From: Candidatus Magnetocorallium paracelense
Lineage (GTDB): Bacteria; Nitrospirota; Thermodesulfovibrionia; Thermodesulfovibrionales; Magnetobacteriaceae
Direction of reading: 5' to 3'
Length of the DNA: 64,000 bases
NCBI GenBank assembly: GCA_029001845.1
Contig: JAREWP010000090.1
Location: 62,001 to 126,000 of the forward strand
Shown: in pieces, positions 16,636 to 24,686 of the stretch
How the letters are laid out: each line of letters starts with the position of its first letter
How positions within the stretch are numbered: position 1 is the stretch's first letter
The notes under the pieces: generated by a model
What the model saw: only the letters and a program-made list of their open reading frames with translations
The model's database searches: none
Told to the model about the DNA's origin: nothing
Made by a program: the position numbers and the translations under genes

Positions 16636-17757
16636 CTTGATTAATTCATTATAAACCCGTTCAGCCGAGCCGAGGTTGTGGGATATTTTTTTTTGTCTTT
16701 CTATCCATTGTTTACGTGTTGTTTGGTTGTCTAACAGGTTGGTAATGGTTTTTACTGCTTCATTGTAATTGTTGATAAAGGGAATAGCGCCAATCTTTAC
16801 AGGGTAACATTGGTCTGCTGCAATGGGGTTTGCTCCCACTTGCAGGCTAACTGTTAATCTATTTAGAATAATAGATTCAACAAGCAGGATCGAACTCATT
16901 CCGATGACAAGGTCGGAGAGCATCAATAGGGTGGGGGAGGGAATATGGGAACCTATAATAGAAAGAGAGATTTTATCCCGTGCCGTTTCAAGACCGGTAC
17001 CGTTGAAGTCATTGTCATTATTTTGAGGATGTTTTTTGATAATCAGGTTCGGTCGTGAGGGATGCTTTATCAGTGTATCTACGATTACTTTTAAAATGGT
17101 CTTTTCATCATACCCGAGAGCATCTCCGAAATGACGGTGAAATGCCTCTGCAACGAACATTACCACCGGCCTGCCGTTATCAATGCCGATTTTTGTCAAG
17201 ACCTCTTCTTTTCGGTCATTATTAAAACCTTTTGCAAACTCAATTAATTTATCAAAAGCCGGCTGGCCTGTTATGACCATTCGATCTTCCGGGAATCCCT
17301 CTTCCGCCATTTCAATAAAAGCCCTTTGATCCATTACACAACAAAGGGTCGGTAAATATCTCAAACTTTCCATTGCCCCGGCGCCGCTAAACCTTAAAGC
17401 ATAGTTCTGCCACTGGTCAAGAACTGCCAGACTTGGAGTCGCGCTCTGCTCAGCGCGGCGCCATAAAAGTTTTTCCGTCATATCCAGCTCGGGAAGGCTT
17501 GCAGCAGAAGATAAAAACACATCCGGCCTTTTCCCGTCCCAAAAAGAATCAAAAAGTTTGTTCAAGCACCTTTCATCGGCATCCATTAACTCAAAAGCTT
17601 TCAGATGGTACCTGTCATAAACACCAAGTGAGTAGTCCTTCCCACAGACAAGAAAATCCATCCCATTCTTTATTCCAACTTCAATAACAGGAACAATCGC
17701 CTCTGCTCCCCCGGCTTCTCTGGAAAAAGCAAATACTCTGATTAGCTCATGGCTCAT
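16615..17757 (-). CDS. GT-B fold protein, nucleotide-sugar epimerase/hydrolase or glycosyltransferase-like
   Basis: The protein has about 380 residues. A FAFSREAGGAEA N-terminus, ITGQPAFD in the middle and a C-terminal SDLVIGMSSILLVESI helix resemble UDP-GlcNAc 2-epimerase and capsule GT-B proteins. In a nonulosonate cluster a hydrolysing 2-epimerase would fit, but catalytic residues are not clear enough to assert it. The reading frame could begin at 17799, but those 14 extra residues (MDYKLWTTNYELSA) are translated repeat words. The ATG at 17755-17757 is chosen and is itself inside the repeat. The last residues and the TAG stop are also repeat-encoded. Confidence 0.6.
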   Translation of the reverse strand: MSHELIRVFAFSREAGGAEAIVPVIEVGIKNGMDFLVCGKDYSLGVYDRYHLKAFELMDADERCLNKLFDSFWDGKRPDVFLSSAASLPELDMTEKLLWRRAEQSATPSLAVLDQWQNYALRFSGAGAMESLRYLPTLCCVMDQRAFIEMAEEGFPEDRMVITGQPAFDKLIEFAKGFNNDRKEEVLTKIGIDNGRPVVMFVAEAFHRHFGDALGYDEKTILKVIVDTLIKHPSRPNLIIKKHPQNNDNDFNGTGLETARDKISLSIIGSHIPSPTLLMLSDLVIGMSSILLVESIILNRLTVSLQVGANPIAADQCYPVKIGAIPFINNYNEAVKTITNLLDNQTTRKQWIERQKKISHNLGSAERVYNELIKLAHSSG

Positions 17758-17870
17758 AGCTGATAGTTCATAGTTTGTAGTCCATAGTTTGTAGTCCATA
17801 GTTTGTAGTTCATAATCAGCAACTCATTGCTCACATAGAGCTATGAGCCATGAGCTATCAGCTATGAGCT
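17743..17870. repeat. Word-repeat hairpin spanning the junction of two genes
   Basis: The left arm (about 17743-17814) is built of gctcatggctcatagctgatag followed by three near-identical copies of 'catagtttgtagtc'. The right arm (about 17838-17870: agagctatgagccatgagctatcag...) is its imperfect complement. The element supplies the probable start codon of one gene and the last residues and TGA stop (17858-17860) of the other. It shares a 66-bp cassette with 16551-16616. Confidence 0.8.
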
Positions 17871-18826
17871 TTATTTATTATTTCTAAATTTCTCATGGCA
17901 TTTATTCCTTCTGATATGTCTTGCCAGGTATGGGTTTTTAGGCTTTCCAACATAGTAGCGAGTCCGTATTTCATGGCGTAACACATCTCTGTTGTGAAGC
18001 TTTCTTTTAGATTCAGTTCATTAAATCCTGAATAGTGGCTGTATGGTTTTAGGTTGAAGATTTCGCATAAATCACCGTTATCCATAATTCTGATTCTGCC
18101 GTGGGTACCGATAATATCCAGTTCAAAAAGGCTGTATGTATAACTGTTACCGTCAATTCCAGATACTGAGGCCCGGCAGCCGTTTTTAAAATGCATGAAA
18201 AGTATCTCAGAAGGATCATCGGGGAAAGATCCTCTTTGTTGCGGAGACAGTAACCAACTTTTCCTGACTTCACCCACAAGGTACCGGAGAGTATCGATGA
18301 TTGAGGTGCCAATGTGGATCAACCCCTTTACATAATACCCTGTTGCAGTTGTTACCTCTCCGATATGACCCTGCTTGATGAATTCCTTGATTTTCTTGTG
18401 CCCCGGTTCCCATCTGCGGTGATAACTCACACGAATACCTACACCTTTTTCTTTTGCAGTTTCCACGATCTCCATAGCTTGCCGGTAATTCCGCGCCAGC
18501 GGCTTTTCCACCCAAAGGATTTTAGGAGGGCCGGCAGAGAGGATCTCTTTAATAATGGGAAAGTGGGTTTCATCGGGTGTACATATGGAAATGATGTCAT
18601 AACTGTTTCCGGATAATAGGGATGACAGATCGGTATATGTTTTTTTTACATCCCAGTATCGGCCGAATTCCTTTAATCTATTTTTATCGGTGTCAATAGC
18701 AGCAGCAATGGGAATACCGAATGCTTTGTAAGCCCCTGCATGAGAATACACGCCCTTATCCGTACTCCGCTCATCATACTTTCCGGCAATATCACCACAG
18801 CCTATAATTGCTATTTTAAAATCCAT
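17858..18826 (-). CDS. Gfo/Idh/MocA family NAD(P)-dependent sugar oxidoreductase
   Basis: This 322-residue protein has a Rossmann motif GCGDIAG at 9-15 and the conserved EKPLA at 107-111. A C-terminal alpha/beta substrate domain follows, with the IHIGTSIIDTLRYLVGE helix that holds the catalytic histidine region. Family members oxidise or reduce sugar nucleotides, for example UDP-GlcNAc 3-dehydrogenases that feed DegT aminotransferases. Pairing with the DegT gene downstream fits that logic. The final residues KAHS and the stop codon come from the intergenic repeat, which suggests the natural C-terminus was replaced. Confidence 0.85.
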   Translation of the reverse strand: MDFKIAIIGCGDIAGKYDERSTDKGVYSHAGAYKAFGIPIAAAIDTDKNRLKEFGRYWDVKKTYTDLSSLLSGNSYDIISICTPDETHFPIIKEILSAGPPKILWVEKPLARNYRQAMEIVETAKEKGVGIRVSYHRRWEPGHKKIKEFIKQGHIGEVTTATGYYVKGLIHIGTSIIDTLRYLVGEVRKSWLLSPQQRGSFPDDPSEILFMHFKNGCRASVSGIDGNSYTYSLFELDIIGTHGRIRIMDNGDLCEIFNLKPYSHYSGFNELNLKESFTTEMCYAMKYGLATMLESLKTHTWQDISEGINAMRNLEIINKAHS

Positions 18827-18839
18827 GATTTGGGATTAA

Positions 18840-18920
18840 AGGGGGGCAGATAGCTCATAGCTGATAGCTGATAGCTGAAAAGTGACTTTCTGAGCTTTTA
18901 ACTATGAACTATCAGCTATT
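18840..18920. repeat. Word-repeat hairpin 'agctgatagctgatag / ctatcagct'
   Basis: The left arm at about 18849-18878 (gatagctcatagctgatagctg...) and the right arm at about 18898-18919 (ttaactatgaactatcagct) flank a short loop between the NeuB and oxidoreductase genes. Confidence 0.65.
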
Positions 18921-19976
18921 CTATATCATATCCCATGTGATTTGGGTGTCTTCTTCGATGTCTTTTGTGGCGGTGCGGGATATGACTTGATTTATGAAGC
19001 GTGGTTCTATGCCCATGGCGGGTCTTTTGATCTCAATCATTTCTCTTTCGATTTTTTTTCCCTTTGGTATAAATACTTTTGCCGTAAGGCTGCGTCTTGC
19101 GTGCGTTCTTGCTTTTTTTTCGGAAGGTATTGGTTTTTTTGTATATGCTCCCAAGGCTTTCTCAACACGGCGTATCTGTTTGACCATTGTCTTCAATCCA
19201 TCATAATCTACTGAGATTTCATGGTCATACCCGGGTCTTGAGTTGTCCCAGGTAAAATGTTTTTCTATAATTCTTGCGCCCAGGGCAATCGCTGCAGTTA
19301 AAATACCCTCCCCCTTTTCCGGCAGGGTATGGTCGGAATATCCGACCGGTATTTCGGGAAAGACTTGCCTGAGATGTGAAATCATTCTAAGGTTGACATC
19401 TTGGTCCTTTGTAGGGTAATTGCTGATACAGTGAAGGAGTGCAATATCCGTTCCTCCGGCATCTCCAACTATATGAACCGCTTCCTCTATTTCTCCTATC
19501 CCGGATGCACCGGTGGATATGATAATGGGTTTTTTGGTCATGGCTAACCGCCTGAGAAGAGGAAAGTGTGTAATATTCAAAGAGCTTACTTTATACATGG
19601 GAATTTCCACTTTTTCAAGGAGCTCGATGGATTCATTATCATCTTCAGGGGTGGAAAAGAGAATCATATTACGTTCTTCCGCTAATTTCTTTAATTCCAC
19701 ATATTCTTCATATTTTAGATAATAGGTATGCTTGAATTCGTCATATTGAGTCTCACCCGGACATCCTTCTATTTCCCAAAATTTTTCAGCCTTTTTTGTT
19801 GCTATCTTTTCCGGTACTACTGTTTGAAATTTAACGGCATCCACACCCGCTTCCGCTGCTGCATATACCATCTCTTTTGCCTTTTCCATATCCCCTTCAA
19901 AGTTGCACCCGATCTCGGCAATAATCATTGTGTAATCTTTTCTGTTTAAAAAATCGGATAATTGGACTCTTCTCAC
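18921..19976 (-). CDS. neuB: NeuB-family nonulosonic acid synthase with SAF domain
   Basis: This 351-residue protein is a NeuB/PseI/LegI-type synthase. It has the TIM barrel with EIGCNFEGD near the N-terminus, VKFQT, the HCISNYPT strand, GYSDHT and EKHFT, and a C-terminal antifreeze-like SAF domain from about 285. It condenses phosphoenolpyruvate with a six-carbon amino sugar to give a nine-carbon nonulosonic acid. The substrate would come from the PseG-like hydrolase encoded upstream. The start overlaps the stop of the lipoyl fusion gene by 4 nt, so the two are tightly coupled. Confidence 0.93.
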   Translation of the reverse strand: MRRVQLSDFLNRKDYTMIIAEIGCNFEGDMEKAKEMVYAAAEAGVDAVKFQTVVPEKIATKKAEKFWEIEGCPGETQYDEFKHTYYLKYEEYVELKKLAEERNMILFSTPEDDNESIELLEKVEIPMYKVSSLNITHFPLLRRLAMTKKPIIISTGASGIGEIEEAVHIVGDAGGTDIALLHCISNYPTKDQDVNLRMISHLRQVFPEIPVGYSDHTLPEKGEGILTAAIALGARIIEKHFTWDNSRPGYDHEISVDYDGLKTMVKQIRRVEKALGAYTKKPIPSEKKARTHARRSLTAKVFIPKGKKIEREMIEIKRPAMGIEPRFINQVISRTATKDIEEDTQITWDMI

Positions 19977-21508
19977 AATTTTACACCTTCTTTATATTTA
20001 TAACGCCAGTATGGGGGGGTAAATCGTACTCCTTGTTTTCTAAAAAACTCTCTCAGTAAATCGCTTGCTTCATCCTCTATTCCCGTTATCTTTCTCTCCT
20101 TAAGATCAAAAACGGTTGCATTGGGATTGTCAATCATATGATCATCGATTGGATTGGACGATATTAAAAAGCACCTGTAATCTCCTTTTATTTCTTTAGT
20201 TAAACGATCAGGTATAAAGATCATTTTTACCCTTTCTCCTGTCCATTCAAAAGATTCTAAGGTATTTGTCCGGACATCAGCATCATACCCCTGTTTATTA
20301 AGAAAATCTTTTAGTAATCTCTTAATCAAAAAGACTCTATCCCTGTTAGTGAGTTTTTTGGGGAAAGCCGTTTTGCTTATTGCAGCAGCCGGAATACCGC
20401 CTGCCAGTCGGTTGTCTTGAATATTGTGCGTTACCGTGGAATTGGCGGCAACCAATACCCCTTTCCCTATCCGAACACCCGGTAATATGACAACATTCGC
20501 ACCGATTTGGGTATTGCTTTGAATATGGACCGGGGCATGTAAAGCATGATAACCCTCAAGAACAGAGTGCCAGAATTGGTGAGTGTAAATCTTTGAACCG
20601 GCGCCTATGGCAACATTGTTTTGCATATATATCCCCTGTGCAGGATTCAGCATTGCCTGCTCTCCTATGAAACAATGATCACCGATGATAAGCTCTGCAT
20701 TTGAATTCCATTCACCACCCCAGCCTACTCTTGATTCCGATGAACCATAAAACATATCACCTAGTGAAATTTTTCTGCATTTCCAAAGAATTTTATCCTC
20801 AAAAAAAGCCATTTTACCGATTTCCACTTCTTCGGACTCAATTCTGCAATCCTTTTTAATGATCGTCCCATTCTCAACAACAATTCTGTCAGCTATGATG
20901 ATACTCCCGGAATCAATAGTAACCTCTTCACCGATACATGCACCGGACTGTTTATAGATGCATACCTTTAAGCCGGAGGGCAGCATGGAAAACACCCTTT
21001 GTGCTTCTGCATCCTCTTTCAGGCGGGAAATGAATTCTTTTGATAATCGGCCTGTGGAAAGAGTTTTTGATGGATTCCGATATTCGGGAGAGTTCCCTAT
21101 GAAATCCTCTATATCTCTTTTTTTGATGATGGTTTTCGATATTTTTTTGTAAATTTCATTAATAGGTATACCCATTGTGTCGGCATATTTCTTTGCCGCA
21201 GGTGAAAGCTTTTTTTCTCTATTATCTATTCTCTCCTGGTCTCCGGTTCTTTCTTCTTTGTGAAATTGCTCATTTATATCAATCATCCCTAACACTGCGG
21301 GATACTCGAAAACCTCTCCCTCTTTTATTCTGATTTCGGTAATAATACCGTTTTCAGGGGCTTCTACTTCAATATTGGCTTTGTATGTCTCAACATGAGC
21401 GATGATCTCCCCCTTATTTACATAGTCTCTTTCCCTCTTTTTCCATTCCGCCAATACGGCTTCTTCCACGGTTTCAAATTTTTCCGAGAATAATATTTCA
21501 ACAGGCAT
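19973..21508 (-). CDS. Lipoyl domain + E3-binding domain + left-handed beta-helix acyltransferase fusion
   Basis: An upstream ATG at 21530-21532 would add eight residues, but the ATG at 21506-21508 is preceded by AAAGAGAG and starts MPVEIL, so it is preferred. Numbering here follows the longer form. Residues 9-86 form a lipoyl domain with ETYKANIEVEAPENG, where K51 is the expected lipoylated lysine. Residues 108-146 match a peripheral-subunit (E3)-binding domain (LSPAAKKYADTMGI...KRDIEDFI). Residues about 190-390 are hexapeptide repeats of a LbH acyltransferase (IGDHCFIG, VAIGAG, TQIGANV, IGKGVLV) with H318/H322 near its active face. A C-terminal domain (391-519) is unknown. The usual E2 catalytic domain and its HxxxDG motif are absent. 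The gene follows E1-beta, suggesting an E2 replacement. Confidence 0.85.
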   Translation of the reverse strand: MPVEILFSEKFETVEEAVLAEWKKRERDYVNKGEIIAHVETYKANIEVEAPENGIITEIRIKEGEVFEYPAVLGMIDINEQFHKEERTGDQERIDNREKKLSPAAKKYADTMGIPINEIYKKISKTIIKKRDIEDFIGNSPEYRNPSKTLSTGRLSKEFISRLKEDAEAQRVFSMLPSGLKVCIYKQSGACIGEEVTIDSGSIIIADRIVVENGTIIKKDCRIESEEVEIGKMAFFEDKILWKCRKISLGDMFYGSSESRVGWGGEWNSNAELIIGDHCFIGEQAMLNPAQGIYMQNNVAIGAGSKIYTHQFWHSVLEGYHALHAPVHIQSNTQIGANVVILPGVRIGKGVLVAANSTVTHNIQDNRLAGGIPAAAISKTAFPKKLTNRDRVFLIKRLLKDFLNKQGYDADVRTNTLESFEWTGERVKMIFIPDRLTKEIKGDYRCFLISSNPIDDHMIDNPNATVFDLKERKITGIEDEASDLLREFFRKQGVRFTPPYWRYKYKEGVKL

Positions 21509-21528
21509 CGATCTCTCTTTAAAAAACA

Positions 21529-21663
21529 GCATTTAGCTGTCAGTTATCAGCTTTTCCATTGTAACACTTTACAGTTCAAAACACATTCACCCATGGGATG
21601 ATGCTTATTATTAGCATCACATCAATATTTTCCTTAGCTGAAGGCTGACAGCTGACTGCTGTT
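21529..21663. repeat. 'cagctgtcag/ctgacagctg' word-repeat hairpin
   Basis: The left arm at about 21529-21556 (agcatttagctgtcagttatcagc) and the right arm at about 21633-21662 (cttagctgaaggctgacagctg...) surround a loop of about 75 nt between E1-beta and the lipoyl fusion gene. The loop holds a smaller hairpin (gatgcttattattagcatc, about 21599-21617). Confidence 0.65.
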
Positions 21664-21670
21664 TTTATGT

Positions 21671-22648
21671 TTAATTCTCAATGCAGTGTAAAATCGCTTG
21701 TTTAATCGAATTTGAGGAAGGCAAAACCTGGTTTTCAAGGTAAGGACTAAACGGAACAGGCACATCCCTTGCTCCAACTCTGACAATCGGTGCATCGAGA
21801 TCATAAAAACCCGCTTCCATAACCTTTGCCGATATTTCTCCGCAAACTCCCCCTGTAACACAACCCTCTTCAACGACAACCAAGTGGCCTGTTTTTTTTA
21901 CGGAAGAAAGAATCGTATCCATATCCAAGGGGGATAGAGAGCGTAAATCGATAAGCTCTATACTGATCTCTTTCTCAATCTGGTTTATTGCATTCAAAGA
22001 GATTTCTACTTGTCTGCCAAAAGTCACAACTGTAATATCCTGACCTTCTTTTCTTATCACCGCCTTTCCTAAAGGGACTATCTCCTCGATATTCGTTGAT
22101 ACGCTTCCTCTCATCGCATAAAGCATCCTGTACTCGATAAACAGCACCGGATCATTACTCCGGATGGCTGCTTTTAACATTCCTTTGGCGTCATAGGGGT
22201 TCGATGGCGCGACTATTTGTAATCCGGGTAGGTGTATAAATAAACCTTCCAAGCTCTGTGAATGGTCCGGGCCATAACATCTGCCTCCCCCTGCGGAAGT
22301 TCTAATCACTAGTGGCACTGATCGGCTGCCCTGGGACAAATATCTGCACTTGATGGCTTTATTCAGTATCTGATCAAAGGCAAGAGTAATAAAATCCATA
22401 TACATAATCTCTACAATGGGTCTAAGGCCGGTTAGGGCGGCGCCAATAGCCAATCCGACCAATGAGTTTTCCGATATGGGAGAGTCAATGATCCTGGATG
22501 GTCCAAATCTTTCAAATAATCCTTGTGAGGCACCGAAAGCACCGCCATAAGTGGCGATATCCTCCCCTATCATAAAAACAGAGCGATCTCTTTCCATCTC
22601 TTCGGCAATGCCTTCTGCAATGGCCTGAGTAAAAAAAACCTCTTTCAC
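21671..22648 (-). CDS. 2-oxoacid dehydrogenase E1 component, beta subunit
   Basis: This 325-residue protein has the full E1-beta fold: a pyrimidine-binding N-terminal domain with the ThDP-activating glutamate at E60 (DSPISENS), GAALTGLRPIVEIM, and a transketolase C-terminal domain (VVVEEGCVTGGV). With E1-alpha it forms a heterotetramer that decarboxylates a 2-oxoacid and reductively acylates a lipoyl domain. It overlaps the E1-alpha stop by 4 nt. There is no E3 or ordinary E2 gene in the window. The downstream lipoyl-LbH protein is the likely acceptor. Confidence 0.93.
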   Translation of the reverse strand: MKEVFFTQAIAEGIAEEMERDRSVFMIGEDIATYGGAFGASQGLFERFGPSRIIDSPISENSLVGLAIGAALTGLRPIVEIMYMDFITLAFDQILNKAIKCRYLSQGSRSVPLVIRTSAGGGRCYGPDHSQSLEGLFIHLPGLQIVAPSNPYDAKGMLKAAIRSNDPVLFIEYRMLYAMRGSVSTNIEEIVPLGKAVIRKEGQDITVVTFGRQVEISLNAINQIEKEISIELIDLRSLSPLDMDTILSSVKKTGHLVVVEEGCVTGGVCGEISAKVMEAGFYDLDAPIVRVGARDVPVPFSPYLENQVLPSSNSIKQAILHCIEN

Positions 22649-23622
22649 GAAAGAGTCTCTCCTTTGTATTCAAACATATCTCTTTCCAGTCCATCCATTG
22701 AAGGAGGTAAATCCTGTTCCGCAAATTTTATTGATTCCTTAATCTGTTCTTCAACCTCACGATCAATTTGATCCGGAATCGAGTGATCGATGCCACTTTT
22801 TAAGACTCTTTCTCTCTGCAGCGTAACAGGACATTTATATTTCCACTCCTCCTCTTCTTCTCTGCTTCGATATAAACATTTATCTCTCCCCGAATGTCCG
22901 CAAAATCTGTATGTAACTGCTTCAATAAAAGCCGGTCCCTTATTTTCCCTGGCCCCTTCGATTGCCTTTGCAGCAACCTCTCTTATTGCATAGATGTCAT
23001 TACCATCCACTCGTTCTCCTTTCATTGAATAAGCGGATACCCTTTCGGAAATCGTTTTCGTAGGCATCGTCTTATTCGTCTGCGTATACATAGCATATTG
23101 ATTATTCTCACAAACAATGATTAATGGTAATTTCCAGATAGCAGCCATATTCAATGACTCATGAAAAGTTCCCTGATTAACAGCGCCGTCACCGATAAAG
23201 CAAACCACTACTTTACCGTTTTTTTGGTATTTGGAAGAAAATGCGGCGCCCAGTGCGATCGGTATGCCGCCTCCGGTGATTCCGTTTGCTCCGAGAAAAC
23301 CAATATCAAAGTCATGAATGTGCTGCGAACCTCCCCGCCCGCCGCAATACCCGCTTCTCTTACCATAAATCTCCGCCATTAATCTTTTAATATCTCCGCC
23401 CTTTGCTATGCAGTGTCCATGACCTCTGTGCGTGCTCATAATCCAATCCTCTTGTTTTAATAATCTGCATATAGCTACCGGGATTGCTTCCTGACCTATA
23501 CATGTGTGGATCGTTCCTTTTAATCTTCCTTTGGAAAACAGATCCAATACATTTTCTTCAAATCTCCTGATAAGGAGCATTAATCGATAATCTTCTAATA
23601 TCTCTTCCATCGTTTTATCCAT
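22645..23622 (-). CDS. 2-oxoacid dehydrogenase E1 component, alpha subunit
   Basis: This 325-residue E1-alpha has the ThDP motif from GDG at 144-146 to NN at 173-174, and RGHGHCIAKG. The YRFCGHSGRDKCLYRS loop characteristic of acetoin, pyruvate and branched-chain E1-alpha subunits is also present. The 2-oxoacid substrate cannot be read from sequence; pyruvate is the default guess. The gene starts 13 nt after the PseG-like gene, within the nonulosonate operon and away from any central-metabolism gene. Confidence 0.93.
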   Translation of the reverse strand: MDKTMEEILEDYRLMLLIRRFEENVLDLFSKGRLKGTIHTCIGQEAIPVAICRLLKQEDWIMSTHRGHGHCIAKGGDIKRLMAEIYGKRSGYCGGRGGSQHIHDFDIGFLGANGITGGGIPIALGAAFSSKYQKNGKVVVCFIGDGAVNQGTFHESLNMAAIWKLPLIIVCENNQYAMYTQTNKTMPTKTISERVSAYSMKGERVDGNDIYAIREVAAKAIEGARENKGPAFIEAVTYRFCGHSGRDKCLYRSREEEEEWKYKCPVTLQRERVLKSGIDHSIPDQIDREVEEQIKESIKFAEQDLPPSMDGLERDMFEYKGETLS

Positions 23623-23635
23623 TGTTATACGGTAG

Positions 23636-24682
23636 TTATAATGTTTCTATAATTCGTTCCGTGAATCTTGTCGTACCATATCCATCTACAAGAGAACGAG
23701 CATGATCTGAAAGTTGTTTTCTTTTTTCCCGATTCATTAACAATAATTGGATTTTATCAAGAATTTTTTTTCTATCAATTGTACTACCTATTCCTAAATT
23801 TATTGCTGCTCCTTGTTTTTCAAATTCAGATGCCACTCTGTTATGGTTTTCATGGTGGCAGATAACAATAGAGGGTATTCCAAAAAAGGCAATTTCATAA
23901 AGAGTATTTCCGGCGGCCGTGAGAGCTATGTCGGATATGGCCAAGAGTTCAAAAAATTTTTGTTGGGAAATATTCTCATAGAATTTGTAATTACCTTTTA
24001 ATAAGGGTTTTAGTCTCTCCAATTCTCTTTTATGATGATGCGTCACCGCACCTCCTGATACAACGATAATCTCTTGTTGAAGATTTAGGCTTTCCAATGC
24101 CTCTAAACTCTTCACTGTTAAGCCATATGGATCACTGCCGCCCTGATTTACAAAAATCGTTTTAACCTCATCTCTACAACCTGCTTTTTCACTCCATATA
24201 TCATATAAATCTTCATCTAAAATTGCATACTTCGGGCCGATGAGATACTCTGTATCGTATAAAACCGCTTTTTTATAATAATCCTGTGATTGTGCTATAT
24301 TGAAATTAACAACAATGGCTGCGGGTATTTCCTTATGAACAAAATTATCAAGAACAACATAGGTTCTTTCTATCCCATGGCTAAGTGCGCGGTAGTAGTC
24401 CACCGGTTTATCGAGAAGGTCCATAACAATGACGGATATATCATTCTTCTTTAAAAAGTCTAAAAGGATGGCCGGCTCATTATTCACCGGAATCTCATCC
24501 GGCAGTACTTCAATATGCTCCACTAAGGGTTTTAACTTCTCCATACAGAGAGGATAATTATTAACAATAGCGATTGCTTCAAACTCTATCCGTCTTCCGA
24601 GACTTTTAATTAATGAAACTACTTCCATAAGATGTCCCGTACCGGTTATATTTCCCGCATCTACTCTAAAAGCTATTTTCAT
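23636..24682 (-). CDS. PseG-like UDP-sugar hydrolase
   Basis: This is a 348-residue GT-B fold protein. It opens RVDAGNITGTGHLME (H17 in the GxGH motif of PseG) and has FVNQGGSDP followed by a C-terminal GT28-like domain with SDIALTAAGNTLYEIA and HHENHNR. PseG removes UDP from the 2,4-diacylamino sugar nucleotide and gives the free sugar used by a NeuB-type synthase. Placement before the E1 genes and NeuB supports a nonulosonate role. A glycosyltransferase role is the alternative. Confidence 0.78.
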   Translation of the reverse strand: MKIAFRVDAGNITGTGHLMEVVSLIKSLGRRIEFEAIAIVNNYPLCMEKLKPLVEHIEVLPDEIPVNNEPAILLDFLKKNDISVIVMDLLDKPVDYYRALSHGIERTYVVLDNFVHKEIPAAIVVNFNIAQSQDYYKKAVLYDTEYLIGPKYAILDEDLYDIWSEKAGCRDEVKTIFVNQGGSDPYGLTVKSLEALESLNLQQEIIVVSGGAVTHHHKRELERLKPLLKGNYKFYENISQQKFFELLAISDIALTAAGNTLYEIAFFGIPSIVICHHENHNRVASEFEKQGAAINLGIGSTIDRKKILDKIQLLLMNREKRKQLSDHARSLVDGYGTTRFTERIIETL

Positions 24683-24686
24683 ATTA

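Noticed and set aside
16521-18920. Possible CRISPR array
   Set aside because: The repeats vary word by word, have no constant spacer length and form inverted pairs; no cas genes are present.
18994-19206. Plus-strand frames within NeuB and other minus-strand genes
   Set aside because: They are antisense shadows without ribosome-binding sites or recognisable domains.
22645-23622. Housekeeping pyruvate dehydrogenase operon
   Set aside because: No aceF-type E2 or lpd gene is present and the neighbours are all surface-sugar genes.
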